DNA of 62,753 nucleotides from contig JAUVVA010000007.1 of the NCBI GenBank assembly GCA_030604905.1, positions 1-62,753 on the forward strand. The letters are read 5' to 3'. The notes under the pieces were generated by a model. The model was not told the origin of the DNA, ran no database searches, and saw nothing but the letters and a program-made list of their open reading frames with translations. Each line of letters starts with the position of its first letter. Within the stretch, counting starts at the first letter, position 1. This stretch comes from Verrucomicrobiota bacterium. GTDB taxonomy: Bacteria > Verrucomicrobiota > Verrucomicrobiia > Opitutales > Opitutaceae. Both the position numbers and the translations under genes were made by a program. Of this stretch, positions 32,433 through 42,200 are shown piece by piece.

Positions 32433-33083
32433 ATGATCGCCGTCATCGACAACGGAATCTGCAACCTGCGCTCCGTGACCAAGGCCCTCGAGGCCGTGGG
32501 CGCGGAGGTGCGCGTGGTGCGCACCCCCATCGAGGTCGAGGCGGCCGACGCCGACGGGCTCGTGCTGCCCGGCGTGGGCGCCCTGCGGGACTGCGTGGCC
32601 TCTTTGCGCGCCACCGGGCTCGACCGCACCGTGCGCGAGTGGATCGAGGCCGACCAGCCCTTCCTCGGCGTGTGCCTCGGCATGCAGGCGCTTTTCGAGC
32701 ACTCGGAGGAGGGTGGCGAGGGCGGCACCGAGGGGCTCGGCGTCTTCGCCGGGCGCGTGCTCCGTTTTGTAAGGCCCGCCGGATACAAGATCCCCCACAT
32801 GGGCTGGAACGAGGTGCGCTTCACCCAGCCGGACTCGCCGCTGCGCGAGGGGCTGGCCCTCGAGGGCGAGTCGTTTTATTTCGTGCACAGCTTCCACTGC
32901 GTGCCGGCGGATCCGGCGCTCGTGCTCGCGGAGTGCGATTATGGCGGCGTCTTCACCGCGGCGATCGCCCGCGGCCGCTGTTTCGCCACGCAATTTCACC
33001 CCGAGAAGAGCCAGGCCAAGGGCCTGCAGATCTACCGCAACTTCGCCGCGGTGGCCGCCGCGGCCGGGGCGGCGCAGGCCTGA
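32433..33083 (+). CDS. hisH: Imidazole glycerol phosphate synthase, glutaminase subunit
   Basis: Supplies ammonia to HisF for the synthesis of IGP and AICAR. The 216-residue class I glutamine amidotransferase has the nucleophile motif PFLGVCLGMQALFE, an oxyanion region VLPGVGALRDC, the segment IPHMGWN, and the His-Glu of the triad in ATQFHPEKSQ. The start at ATG 32433 lies directly after the heptamer array. hisF is not in the window. The following rarA gene begins 33 bp after the stop. Confidence 0.94.
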   Translation: MIAVIDNGICNLRSVTKALEAVGAEVRVVRTPIEVEAADADGLVLPGVGALRDCVASLRATGLDRTVREWIEADQPFLGVCLGMQALFEHSEEGGEGGTEGLGVFAGRVLRFVRPAGYKIPHMGWNEVRFTQPDSPLREGLALEGESFYFVHSFHCVPADPALVLAECDYGGVFTAAIARGRCFATQFHPEKSQAKGLQIYRNFAAVAAAAGAAQA

Positions 33084-33116
33084 CTCGGCGGAGCGTCCCC
33101 ACGGGAGAGCGCGCGC

Positions 33117-34490
33117 ATGGCCGACGAGGCGGATCTTTTCGGCGACGCGGATCCCGCGCCGCTCTCGTCGGGGGGGGGCTCGTCCGCCCCGGGTGCGGCC
33201 CCGGCGCGTCAGCCGCTGGCCGCGCGCATGCGCCCGCGCACGCTGGCGGAGATCGCGGGCCAGGAACATCTGACCAAGGCGGACGGTTTGCTCGCGCGCC
33301 TGATCGCCGCCAACCGCTTCGGCAGCCTCGTCTTCTACGGGCCGCCCGGCTGCGGGAAGACCAGCTTCGCCGAGGTGATCGCGCGCACCACGGGCAGCCG
33401 CTTCGTGCGGGTCAACGCCGTCATGAGCAACGTCGGCGAGCTGCGCGAGATCCTCGCCGCCGCCCGCCGCCGCCCGAGCGAGCCCACGCTGCTCTTCATC
33501 GACGAGCTGCACCGCTTCAACAAGAGCCAGCAGGACCTGCTGCTGCCGGACGTCGAGGAGGGGCACGTGCGCCTGATCGGCGCCACCACCCACAACCCCG
33601 GCTTCTACGTCAACCCTCCGCTGCTCTCGCGCAGCCACCTCTTCCGGCTCGAGCCCCTCGCGCCCGCCGCCGTGGCCGCCGTGCTGCGTAGGGCGTTGGC
33701 GGATACGGAGCGCGGCCTGGGCGCGAGCGCCTGCACGGCGGACGAGGCCGTGTTGCTCGACCTCGCCAAGCTCTGCGACGGCGACCTGCGCCGCGCGCTC
33801 CACGCCCGCGAGGTCATCGTCGCCGGCCTGCCCGCCGGCGCGTCCATCACGCCCGCCGAGCTCGAGGTTTTCGCGCGCGAGCGGCGCATCCGCTACGACG
33901 CCGACGAGGACGAGCACTACGACACCATCTCGGCCTTCATCAAGAGCTGCCGCGGCTCGGATCCCGACGCCGCGCTCTACTGGCTGGCCAAGATGCTGGC
34001 CGGCGGCGAGGACCCGCGCTTCATCGCGCGCCGCCTCGTCATCCTCGCCAGCGAGGACGTGGGCCTGGCCGACGCGCTCTCCCTGCCTCTCGCGGTGGCC
34101 GCGCACCAGGCGGCGGAGCTCGTGGGCCTGCCCGAGGCGGAATACGCGCTCGCCCACGCCACGCTCCACATCGCCTGCGCGCCCAAGAGCAACTCGGTGA
34201 CGCTCGCGCTCATGGCCGCCAAGCGCGCCATCGCCGAGCAGCCGGTGCAGGCCGTGCCCGTGCACCTGCGCGACAAGGGCGGCAAGGCCAACAAGGCGCT
34301 CGGTCACGGCAAGGGCTATCTCTACGCGCACGATTTTCCGGAGAACATCGCCCCGCAGTCGCACCTGGAAAAGCCGCTCACGCTCTTCGAGCCCAAGACG
34401 GCCGGCATCGAGGCCCAGCTCGCCGAGCGCCTCGCGCGCTGGCGCGCGATGCGCGCCGAGGCCCTGCGCGCCAAGGCCCGCCGCGGCTGA
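33117..34490 (+). CDS. rarA: Replication-associated recombination protein (AAA ATPase RarA/MgsA)
   Basis: A 457-residue AAA+ ATPase related to clamp loaders that acts at stalled replication forks. The first 35 residues are a disordered acidic/Gly/Ser leader. The core has ARMRPRTLAEIAGQEHL, Walker A GPPGCGKTSFAE, Walker B TLLFIDELHRFNKSQQD and the sensor/Arg-finger segment GATTHNPGFYVNPPLLSRS, all characteristic of RarA. The C-terminal domain has the family segment KGYLYAHDFPENIAPQ. It is cytoplasmic, and the start is ATG 33117. Confidence 0.94.
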   Translation: MADEADLFGDADPAPLSSGGGSSAPGAAPARQPLAARMRPRTLAEIAGQEHLTKADGLLARLIAANRFGSLVFYGPPGCGKTSFAEVIARTTGSRFVRVNAVMSNVGELREILAAARRRPSEPTLLFIDELHRFNKSQQDLLLPDVEEGHVRLIGATTHNPGFYVNPPLLSRSHLFRLEPLAPAAVAAVLRRALADTERGLGASACTADEAVLLDLAKLCDGDLRRALHAREVIVAGLPAGASITPAELEVFARERRIRYDADEDEHYDTISAFIKSCRGSDPDAALYWLAKMLAGGEDPRFIARRLVILASEDVGLADALSLPLAVAAHQAAELVGLPEAEYALAHATLHIACAPKSNSVTLALMAAKRAIAEQPVQAVPVHLRDKGGKANKALGHGKGYLYAHDFPENIAPQSHLEKPLTLFEPKTAGIEAQLAERLARWRAMRAEALRAKARRG

Positions 34491-34658
34491 TCCCGACCGC
34501 GCGTCCCGCCGCGTCCGCGCATCCGCGGGGCCACGGGACCGCCGCTTCGCGACCGCCCGCGGGGCTATCGGGCGGGGCCGGGGGGCCGCGCCCGGTTTTA
34601 CGCCCGCTTCGCCTGCCTCGCGCTTGCCCGCGGCGGGCCGCTCGCCATCGTGCGGCCC

Positions 34659-35072
34659 ATGCGCCTGTCCTCCTTCCTTGCCGCCTCCGCCCTGATTTTG
34701 GTCGCTCCGCACATTAGTTCCGCGCAGAGCGCCCCGGCGGCTCCGGCCGCGGCCGAGGCGGGCGAGGAGCGCAGCATCCCCGGCGTCGTCTTGAACCGGC
34801 CCGACGGCCGCTTCCTCGGCGTGGAGACCGAGGGCATGTCGATGCGGGTCACCTTCTACAACCGCGACAAGGAGCGGGAGCCCGCCGAGGCCGTGCGCAT
34901 CTCCGCGCGGTGGACCGACACGCGGCCCCGTTTCACGGTCCTGCTCCCGACCACGCCCGAGACCCTGGTTTCGCCGAGCGTGCTCAGCCGCCCCTTCAAC
35001 TACATCGTCTTCCTCGCCCTTGTCGGCGCGGACGATCAGGTGATCGAGACCCACTCGCTGCGCTTGCAGTGA
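34659..35072 (+). CDS. Exported small protein, function unknown
   Basis: A 137-residue protein with a signal peptide (MRLSSFLAASALILVAPHISSA). I use ATG 34659; a GTG three codons upstream is the alternative. The mature part is Ala/Pro/Glu-rich at first and then beta-rich (SMRVTFYNRDKEREPAEAVR, RFTVLLPTTPETL, FNYIVFLALVG), perhaps a small beta-sandwich. No family or motif is recognised. It stands alone between rarA and the PhoD-type phosphatase, all on the plus strand. Confidence 0.7.
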   Translation: MRLSSFLAASALILVAPHISSAQSAPAAPAAAEAGEERSIPGVVLNRPDGRFLGVETEGMSMRVTFYNRDKEREPAEAVRISARWTDTRPRFTVLLPTTPETLVSPSVLSRPFNYIVFLALVGADDQVIETHSLRLQ

Positions 35073-35211
35073 GAAGTGGCCGGCCGCGCGCGCTCGCGTG
35101 CGGCGTGGCCGGCGCGGGGTGCCGCGGGCCGGCCCCGCGTTGCGCAAACGTCGCTTCCGGCGTCGGCGTTTCTTTTTGGCCTAATTCATGCGCTGTGCAT
35201 GGTTTCCGCCC

Positions 35212-36660
35212 ATGCGCCGCACCGTTTTGCCCGCCCGTCGCCTCGTCCGCTTCCTGCTCGCCGCCTCTCTTTCGCCGCTGCTCGCCGCCTCCGCCGCGTT
35301 CGCCGCCGGTCGCCTCGTCTCGGGGCCCATGCTCGGCTACCAAACCCACCGCGAGGTCGCCGTCTGGCTCGAGGCCGAAGGCGCGAAGGAGGTCTCGCTC
35401 ACCTACACCCGCGTGGACGCGCCGCCGGGACCGGCCGCGGCCGGCGTCGCGGCGCCCGCCTCCGTCACCGTGACGCTCCCGGCCCCGCCGCCCACGCCCG
35501 CTGGCGGCCAGCCGATGAAGTTTGTCCTGGGGCCGCTCGAGATGGGCGCGCGCTTCACCTACACGATCGCCATCGACGGCGTGCCCGCGCCGCGGCCTTA
35601 CCCGCTGCAATTCCGCACCACGCTCCAGCACGAGTGGCGCGGCCCGGCGCCGGACTTCAGTTTCCTCTTCGGCTCCTGCGCCTACTTCAACGACGCGCCC
35701 TTCGACCGTCCCGGCCGTCCCTATGGCAGCGGCAGCGCGGCCATCTGGTCCTCGATGGCCGGCAGCGGCGCCGACTTCATGCTCTGGCTCGGCGACACCC
35801 TCTACCTGCGCGAGGCCGACTGGTCCTCCGCCTCGGGCATCTGGTATCGCTTCCGCACCGACCGCGCCGCGCCCGAGCTCCAGCCCTTCCTCGCCGCCAT
35901 GCCGCACTACGCGACCTGGGACGACCACGAGTTCGGCCCCAACAACTCCAACGCCGACTGGCCCCTCGCCCACGTGGCCCGCGCCGCCTTCGAGGCCTAC
36001 TGGCCCAACCAGACCTTCGGCACCCCCCGCGATCCCGAGGCCATCTACCACCGTTTCCAATGGGGCGACGCCGTCTTCCTCGTGATGGACAACCGCACCC
36101 ACCGGATCGACTCCACCATCCCCGAGGAGTCGATCAAGTATCCGAAGACTCAATACGGCCCCGCCCAGCTCCGCTGGCTCAAGCAGAACCTCGCCTCGCG
36201 CAACGAGGGCGGCGCGCGCCGCCACCAGCGCCTCACCTTCATCGCCACCGGCTCCCAGTTCCTCTCCGAGCGCTTCTACCCCGGCTCGGAGGACCACCAC
36301 CGCTACCAGGCCGAGCGCGCGGAGATCCTCGACTTCATCCGCGCCAACAAGATCGGCGGCGTCGTCTTCCTCAGCGGCGACGTGCACTACAGCGAGGTGC
36401 TGCGCCGCGAGGGCATCCTGCCCTATCCGCTCTACGAGTTCACCAGCTCGTCGCTCACGGCCGGGCCCCACACCCGGGCCCTCGCGCCCGATCCCGGCCG
36501 CGTGCTCGCGGTGCAGCGCAACAACTACTCCCGGATCGCCGTCTCCGGCCCGCCCGAGGCCCGCCGGATCGTCTTCACCAGCCACGACGAGGACGGCGCC
36601 GAGCTCGCGCGCCACGAGGTCGCCGTGGCCGATCTCGCCTGGCCGGCCGGCACCGAGTAG
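35212..36660 (+). CDS. PhoD-like alkaline phosphatase / phosphodiesterase
   Basis: A 482-residue exported metallophosphatase. It has an N-terminal signal with paired arginines (MRRTVLPARRLVRFLLAASL), compatible with Tat export as for PhoD though the motif is imperfect, then an Ig-like domain and the catalytic metallophosphatase domain. Motifs: FLFGSCAYFND, MLWLGDTLYLREADW, ATWDDHEFGPNNSN and VVFLSGDVHYSE. These supply the Asp, His and Asn metal ligands of the PhoD family. ATG 35212 is preferred because the signal peptide begins there. The substrate is probably a phosphodiester or phosphomonoester of envelope or extracellular origin. Confidence 0.88.
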   Translation: MRRTVLPARRLVRFLLAASLSPLLAASAAFAAGRLVSGPMLGYQTHREVAVWLEAEGAKEVSLTYTRVDAPPGPAAAGVAAPASVTVTLPAPPPTPAGGQPMKFVLGPLEMGARFTYTIAIDGVPAPRPYPLQFRTTLQHEWRGPAPDFSFLFGSCAYFNDAPFDRPGRPYGSGSAAIWSSMAGSGADFMLWLGDTLYLREADWSSASGIWYRFRTDRAAPELQPFLAAMPHYATWDDHEFGPNNSNADWPLAHVARAAFEAYWPNQTFGTPRDPEAIYHRFQWGDAVFLVMDNRTHRIDSTIPEESIKYPKTQYGPAQLRWLKQNLASRNEGGARRHQRLTFIATGSQFLSERFYPGSEDHHRYQAERAEILDFIRANKIGGVVFLSGDVHYSEVLRREGILPYPLYEFTSSSLTAGPHTRALAPDPGRVLAVQRNNYSRIAVSGPPEARRIVFTSHDEDGAELARHEVAVADLAWPAGTE

Positions 36661-36724
36661 TCTGGGCCCGCCGGGTTCGCTTCCACCGCTTCCATCCCGC
36701 CCCTGATCAGCCCCAGTCGCCGTC

Positions 36725-37546
36725 ATGAACCGCTCCACCGACCCCGCCTCCGCGCTCACCACCTCGCCCTTCCCGCTCAAGTCGCGCCGCGACATCGTCG
36801 AGAACTGGTTGCCCCGCTACACCGGCGTGCCGCTCGACGAGTTCGGGGACTACATCCTGCTGACCAACTTTCACCGTTACGTGAAGCTCTTCGCCCGTCA
36901 GCACAAGGTGCCGGTGCGCGGTCGCGACCGCCCCATGCCCAGCGCCACGGCCGACGGCATCACGATCATCAACTTCGGCATGGGCAGCGCCACCGCCGCC
37001 ACCGTGATGGACCTGCTCACCGCCATCATGCCCAAGGCCGTGCTCTTCCTCGGCAAATGCGGCGGCATCAAGCACCGCGCCGAGATCGGCGACTTCATCC
37101 TGCCCATCGCCGCCATCCGCGGCGAGGGCACGAGCAACGACTACTTCCCGCCCGAGGTGCCGGCGCTGCCCGCCTTTGCCCTGCAAAAGGCGATCTCGAC
37201 CACCATCCGCGAGCGGGCCCGCGACTACTACACCGGCACCGTCTACACCACCAACCGCCGCGTCTGGGAGCACGACGCCGAGTTCAAGGCCTACCTGCGC
37301 AAGATCCGCTGCATGGCCATCGACATGGAGACGGCCACGATCTTCAGCGTGGGCTTCTTCAACGAGATCCCGACTGGCGCGCTCTTGCTCGTCTCGGACC
37401 AGCCGATGTTGCCCGAGGGGGTGAAGACCGCCGCCAGCGACCGCGTGGTCGACGACGTGTATGTCGAGGATCACCTCGCGATCGGCATCGAGTCGCTCAA
37501 GCAGCTGATCAACCGCGGCCTCACGGTGAAACACCTCGTGTTCTGA
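36725..37546 (+). CDS. amn: AMP nucleosidase (short form)
   Basis: A 273-residue purine-nucleosidase-fold protein that splits AMP to adenine and ribose 5-phosphate. The core has TIINFGMGSATAATVMDLL, AVLFLGKCGGIKHRAEIGD (nucleobase/phosphate region), IAAIRGEGTSNDYFPPEVPA, and MAIDMETATIFSVGF (ribose-site Glu-Met-Glu-type segment). It lacks the extra N-terminal domain of the E. coli enzyme (484 residues), as in a short family known from Bacteroidetes and Verrucomicrobia. It may balance adenylate pools; no regulatory domain is visible. Confidence 0.88.
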   Translation: MNRSTDPASALTTSPFPLKSRRDIVENWLPRYTGVPLDEFGDYILLTNFHRYVKLFARQHKVPVRGRDRPMPSATADGITIINFGMGSATAATVMDLLTAIMPKAVLFLGKCGGIKHRAEIGDFILPIAAIRGEGTSNDYFPPEVPALPAFALQKAISTTIRERARDYYTGTVYTTNRRVWEHDAEFKAYLRKIRCMAIDMETATIFSVGFFNEIPTGALLLVSDQPMLPEGVKTAASDRVVDDVYVEDHLAIGIESLKQLINRGLTVKHLVF

Positions 37547-37701
37547 GCAGACGCGGCGATCCCCCCGGCCCCGGGCGAGGGATCTCCCCGCCGCCGCGCG
37601 GCGTCGGCCGGGATCGCCCGCCGTCTCGGAGCAAGCGCCCGCCGCCGGCATTTGCTCGCCACCGCCGCCTTTCGGCGTGAAACCCGCTGCGTAAACGCCC
37701 C

Positions 37702-39138
37702 GTGAACGACGCCTCCGCCTCCGCCGACTCCCCGAGCAGCTCCGACTCGCTTGCGCCCTTCGCGCCGGCCGCGGGCGACCGCGCCACCTGGATGCGCCAC
37801 CTCAAAGCGCTCGAGCTGCCCGCCGGCGCCACCCTGTTTCGCCAGGGCGACCCCGCCGACTTCCTCTGCTTTGTCGAGAGCGGCGAGCTCGCCGTCGTGC
37901 TCGAGGTGCCGGGCGCCGGTCGCGTGCCGGTCCGCCGTTTCGGCCCCGGCCAGTGCCTGGGCGAGATGGCGCTCTACCGCCGCGACACCCGCGCGGCGAG
38001 CGTCGAGGCCCTCGCGCCCTCGCGCCTCTTGCGCCTCGGCATGGCGCAGCTCCGGGCGATCGAACAGGAGGCTCCCGCCCTGGCCCTCGCCATGCACCGC
38101 CACGTCGCCGGCCTGCTCGCCGAGCGCGTCGCCTTCGCCAACACCGAGCTCAAGGATCCGCTCGCGCGCCTCGCCCACGCCATCCGTGGATTGGCCGCGA
38201 GTCGCTTCGGCGAGACCGAGTGGGACCGCGCCGCGCTCGCCGCCGCCGCCCGCCGCCCCGACGAAGTGGGGGCCGTGGCCTCGGCGCTCGACCACCTGGT
38301 CGCGCAGTTGGGCGCCTATCTTCAGGAGCTCAAGACCGCCACCGCCCGCCGCGAGGCCATCGAGAGCGAGTTGCGCATCGCCGGCGAGATCCAGGCCAGT
38401 TTCCTGCCCCCGCCCTTCGCCCCGCCGGCCGCCCTGTCCTCGTCCGGCTCCGGCTCCGCCGGCGGACGGGTGGACTTTGCCGCCCGCATGAAGCCCGCCC
38501 GCGAGGCCGGCGGCGATCTCTACGACGGGTTTTTCCTGCCCGACGGGCGCTTCCTGTGCGTCGTCGGCGATGTCTCGGGCAAGGGCGTGTCGGCCGCGCT
38601 CTTCATGGCCGTCACCGCCACCGGCCTGCGCGCCCTCGCCCCCACCGCGCCCGACCCGGGCGAGCTGCTCACCCGGCTCAACCGCCTGCTCTGCGAGCGC
38701 AACGACACCCTGCAGTTTGTCACCGTCTTCGCCGCCCTGTTCGACCCCGCGAGCGGCGAGCTCGCCTGGGCCAACGCCGGCCACCCGCCACCGCTCCTGC
38801 AACGGGCCGAGGGTCGGGTGGAGCCGCTCGACGCGCCGCTGCGCGCCACGCCGCTCGCCGTCTTCGAGCAGAACGTCTATCCGACTTATCGCGCGCGTCT
38901 CGCCCCGGGGGACACGCTTCTGATCTTCAGCGACGGCGTCACCGAGGCCATCGATGCCTCGGACGCATTGTATGGCGACGCCCGTCTCGCCGCCCTGGTC
39001 GCCGGCCGCGCGCCGTCCGCGGCCGCCGGACTGGTCGAGGCCGTCTTGGCCGACGTCTTGGGCTTCGAGGCCGGCGCGCCGCAAGCCGATGACATCACGC
39101 TCGCCGCACTCCGCTTTTCCGCCCCGGTGACTCCGTAG
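37702..39138 (+). CDS. cNMP-binding domain fused to PP2C (SpoIIE/RsbU-type) phosphatase
   Basis: A 478-residue cytoplasmic protein from GTG 37702. Residues about 30-150 are a CRP-type cyclic-nucleotide-binding domain (LELPAGATLFRQGDPADFLC, GPGQCLGEMALYRRDTR). A helical linker of about 80 residues follows. Residues about 230-470 are a SpoIIE/RsbU phosphatase (GDVSGKGVSAALFM, AGHPPPLLQ, FSDGVTEAIDA) with the metal-binding Asp residues. Such proteins dephosphorylate anti-sigma-factor antagonists, so this may be the cNMP-responsive input of a partner-switching cascade. No antagonist or anti-sigma gene is adjacent. The TAG stop is right before a candidate operator (39139). Confidence 0.9.
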   Translation: MNDASASADSPSSSDSLAPFAPAAGDRATWMRHLKALELPAGATLFRQGDPADFLCFVESGELAVVLEVPGAGRVPVRRFGPGQCLGEMALYRRDTRAASVEALAPSRLLRLGMAQLRAIEQEAPALALAMHRHVAGLLAERVAFANTELKDPLARLAHAIRGLAASRFGETEWDRAALAAAARRPDEVGAVASALDHLVAQLGAYLQELKTATARREAIESELRIAGEIQASFLPPPFAPPAALSSSGSGSAGGRVDFAARMKPAREAGGDLYDGFFLPDGRFLCVVGDVSGKGVSAALFMAVTATGLRALAPTAPDPGELLTRLNRLLCERNDTLQFVTVFAALFDPASGELAWANAGHPPPLLQRAEGRVEPLDAPLRATPLAVFEQNVYPTYRARLAPGDTLLIFSDGVTEAIDASDALYGDARLAALVAGRAPSAAAGLVEAVLADVLGFEAGAPQADDITLAALRFSAPVTP

Positions 39139-39158
39139 ATAGGCCTAGACGGGTCTAT
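39139..39158. promoter_or_regulatory. Candidate operator, ATAGGCC-N6-GGTCTAT
   Basis: This is the same design as the dyad at 23225-23244 (7-bp arms, 6-bp spacer), with one mismatch. It starts immediately after the stop codon of the preceding gene. TTTACTTGCGGC (39160-39171) follows, and a possible TATGCT -10 lies at 39186-39191. Confidence 0.55.
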
Positions 39159-39213
39159 TTTTACTTGCGGCTAGGGCTTATTGCCTATGCTTGACGGAAG
39201 TTTTACCGATTTC

Positions 39214-42200
39214 ATGCGCCCGCGTCGCCCACATCGAGCTTCCTTGCGCCGCCCCGCCCGTGCGGGTCGGGGCGTCTCGGCGGGCGCGCTCGCCCTTTTT
39301 GCGCTCTTGCAGGCGCCCGCCTTCGCGCAGTCGGTCACCTTTACCGAGAGTTTTACCGGCACGAGCGCGCCCGGCTGGGTGTTTGGTGGCAACTACACCC
39401 CGTGGTTGACCGCCGGCAGCAACCCCAACGGCGGCCCGGGAGCCATCGACCCGGTCGGCGATGGCTGGCTGCGCCTCACCGACAACGCCAACAACCGCTC
39501 CACCTTCGCCTTGCTCGACACCGAGATTTTCTCGGTCAACGCGCGCATCGAGATCACGATGGAGTATGCCTTCTGGAACGGCACCGGCGCCGACGGCATC
39601 ACCTTCTTTCTCGTCGACGGCAGGGTGAATGCCTCGACTTTCCAGCCCGGCGGCTACGGCGGCTCGCTCGGTTATGCCCAGCGCGACGGCATCCCCGGCA
39701 TGCCGGGCGGCTACCTCGGCTTTGGTTTCGACAACTTCGGCAACTTCTCCAACCCCACCGAAGGCCGTGTCGGCGGCACCGGCATGGTGCCCAACGCCAT
39801 CGCGGTCCGCGGCCCCGAGTCCTCCAACTACGCCTTCATCGCCGGGTCCGGTCCGCTCCAAAATCTTTCCGGTGGCGGGCAGATGGATTTTCCCTCCGCC
39901 ACCATCCGTCCCGACCAGGCCGGCTCCGGTTATCGGGCGTTTAAGATCATCTTCGACGCCAACAACCAGCTCACCGTGCAGATGAAGTTCGGCGCCTCGT
40001 CCGATTTCATCAACGCCTTCACCGCCGATCTCTCGGCCTTTGAGCGTCCCGAGACCTTCAAGATCGGCTTCACCGGCGCCACGGGCGGCTCCACCGAGAT
40101 TCACGAGGTGCGCAACATCCAGCTCGTCTCGACGCCCTGGTCCTCCGGCTCCGGCGCCTACGAGTGGGACCATGGCGCCACTTCCACCACCTGGGGCACG
40201 AGCAACGGCGGCGAGACCAACGCCAACTGGTTTTCCGCGGTCCCCGCCAACGACAACCGCACGCCCACCCCCGGCTCCGACATCCTCTTCGGCGCCCGTC
40301 CCCCCACCGGGCCGCAGACGGTCGACATCGCGAACAACGTCTCCGTCCGCAACCTCACTTTCGACACGCCCCACAACTACACCTTGCAGGGGACCGGCAC
40401 GATCACCCTCGGCCGCGATGCCGATGGCAGGGGCCTGCCCTCGATCAACGTCAACAACTACAACGAGGCCAACGCCAACGGTCTGCACCGGATCAACAAC
40501 AATCTCGTCGTCCAGGAAAACCTCGCCGTCCGCAACTTCTCCTTCTCCACCCTCTGTCTCAACGGCGCGATCGATCTCGGCTCGCGCTCCATCACCACCT
40601 CCGGCTACGGCGCGATCAACTTCAACGGCCAGATCACCGGCTCCGGCCCCATCGTGATCAACGGCGCGGTCTCGGATCCCGTGCGCGGCCAGGGCATCGT
40701 CACGATCTCCGGCAACAACGCCTCCAGCTACACCGGCGCGATCACGGTCAACCGCGGGCAACTCGTCGTCGGCTCCAACGGCGCGCTCGGCAACACCGCG
40801 GTTGGCACCACGGTCAACGATGGCGGCACGCTCACCTTCCGCGGCGGCATCAGCACCGCCGAGCCCCTCACTCTTCGTGGTGGCGGCGCCACCCTTGGGA
40901 ACGACGCTTTCGGCGCCCCGATCCGCGCCGGCGCCCTCTACAACGACGGCGGCAATAACACCCTCTCCGGCTCGATCACCCTCGCCGCCAACACCGCCAT
41001 CGGCTCCCGCGACGGCACCCTCACCCTCACCGGCGCGCTTGGTGGCGGCAGCCGCGATCTCATCAAGATCGGGGACGGCACCGTCCATATTCAGAGCGCC
41101 CCCGGCGGTCTCCATGGGGCCGCGTTTGTCATCCAAGGTGGCACCCTTCGTTTCGACGCCTCCTCCTTCAGCACCGCGATGAACTACCGCCTCGACGGCG
41201 GCGTGCTCGGCCTCGGGCAAAACCTCACCATCGGCTTTGGCACCGGCAACAACGCCCTGCGCTGGACGGGTGATGGTGGCTTCGCCGCTTATGGCGCCGA
41301 CCGAACCGTCGCCCTCGATTGGTGGGGTGGCAACGTCGTGAACTGGGGCACCACCACCCACTTCGTTCAGGACGGCCGAGCGTTGATCCTTGGGTCCAAC
41401 ACCGCGACCCACACCCTCACGCTTGAGAACCCGATCAACCTCGGCTCCTCGCTCCGCGAGATCCGCGTCATCGACGGCGTCTCCAACGCCACCGGTGCGG
41501 TCGACGGTCGCCTCTCCGGCGCCATCACCGGCACGGGCGGGCTCCTCGTCACCGGCAACGGCACGCTCGACCTCTCCTCCACCTCCAACACCTACTCCGG
41601 GGCCACGGTGCTTGCCGGCGGCGCTCTGCGCGGCAACGTCTCGCCCAACTCGAATCTTCAGCTCGCGGGCGGCGTGCGCGAACTGGGCGGCAACGCCTCG
41701 CTCAATTTGGGTTCGGGTGCCGGGCAGGTGCGCTGGACTGGCGACGGCGGCTTCTCCGCCACCGGCGGCGCCCGCAGCCTCACGCTGAATGGCGGCGCCG
41801 GGCTCACCTGGGGCGGTGCCTCCCCCACCGCCGGCTTCGTGGCCGCCGGCAACACCCTCGTCTTCGGTTCCACCAGCGCCGACAACACGGTCACGTTGAC
41901 CAATGCGCTCACCCTCGGCGGCACCGCCGCCGATACCCGCACGATCCGCACCGTCGCCGGCACCAACGCGTCCGCCGCTTCGGGCGCGCTCTCGGGCGTC
42001 GTCTCCGGCGCCGCCGGCCTCGCCGTCACCGGCAACGGTCGCCTCGATCTGAGCGCCGCCAACACGCACAGCGGCGCCGTCACCGTGACCGGCGCGGAGC
42101 TGCGCCTCACCGGCTCGGGCACGCTCGCCCAGTCCTCCGGCTTTGTCGTCCGGCAAGGTGGTTCGCTCGTGCTCGACAACGCTTCCACGATCGTGGGCGA

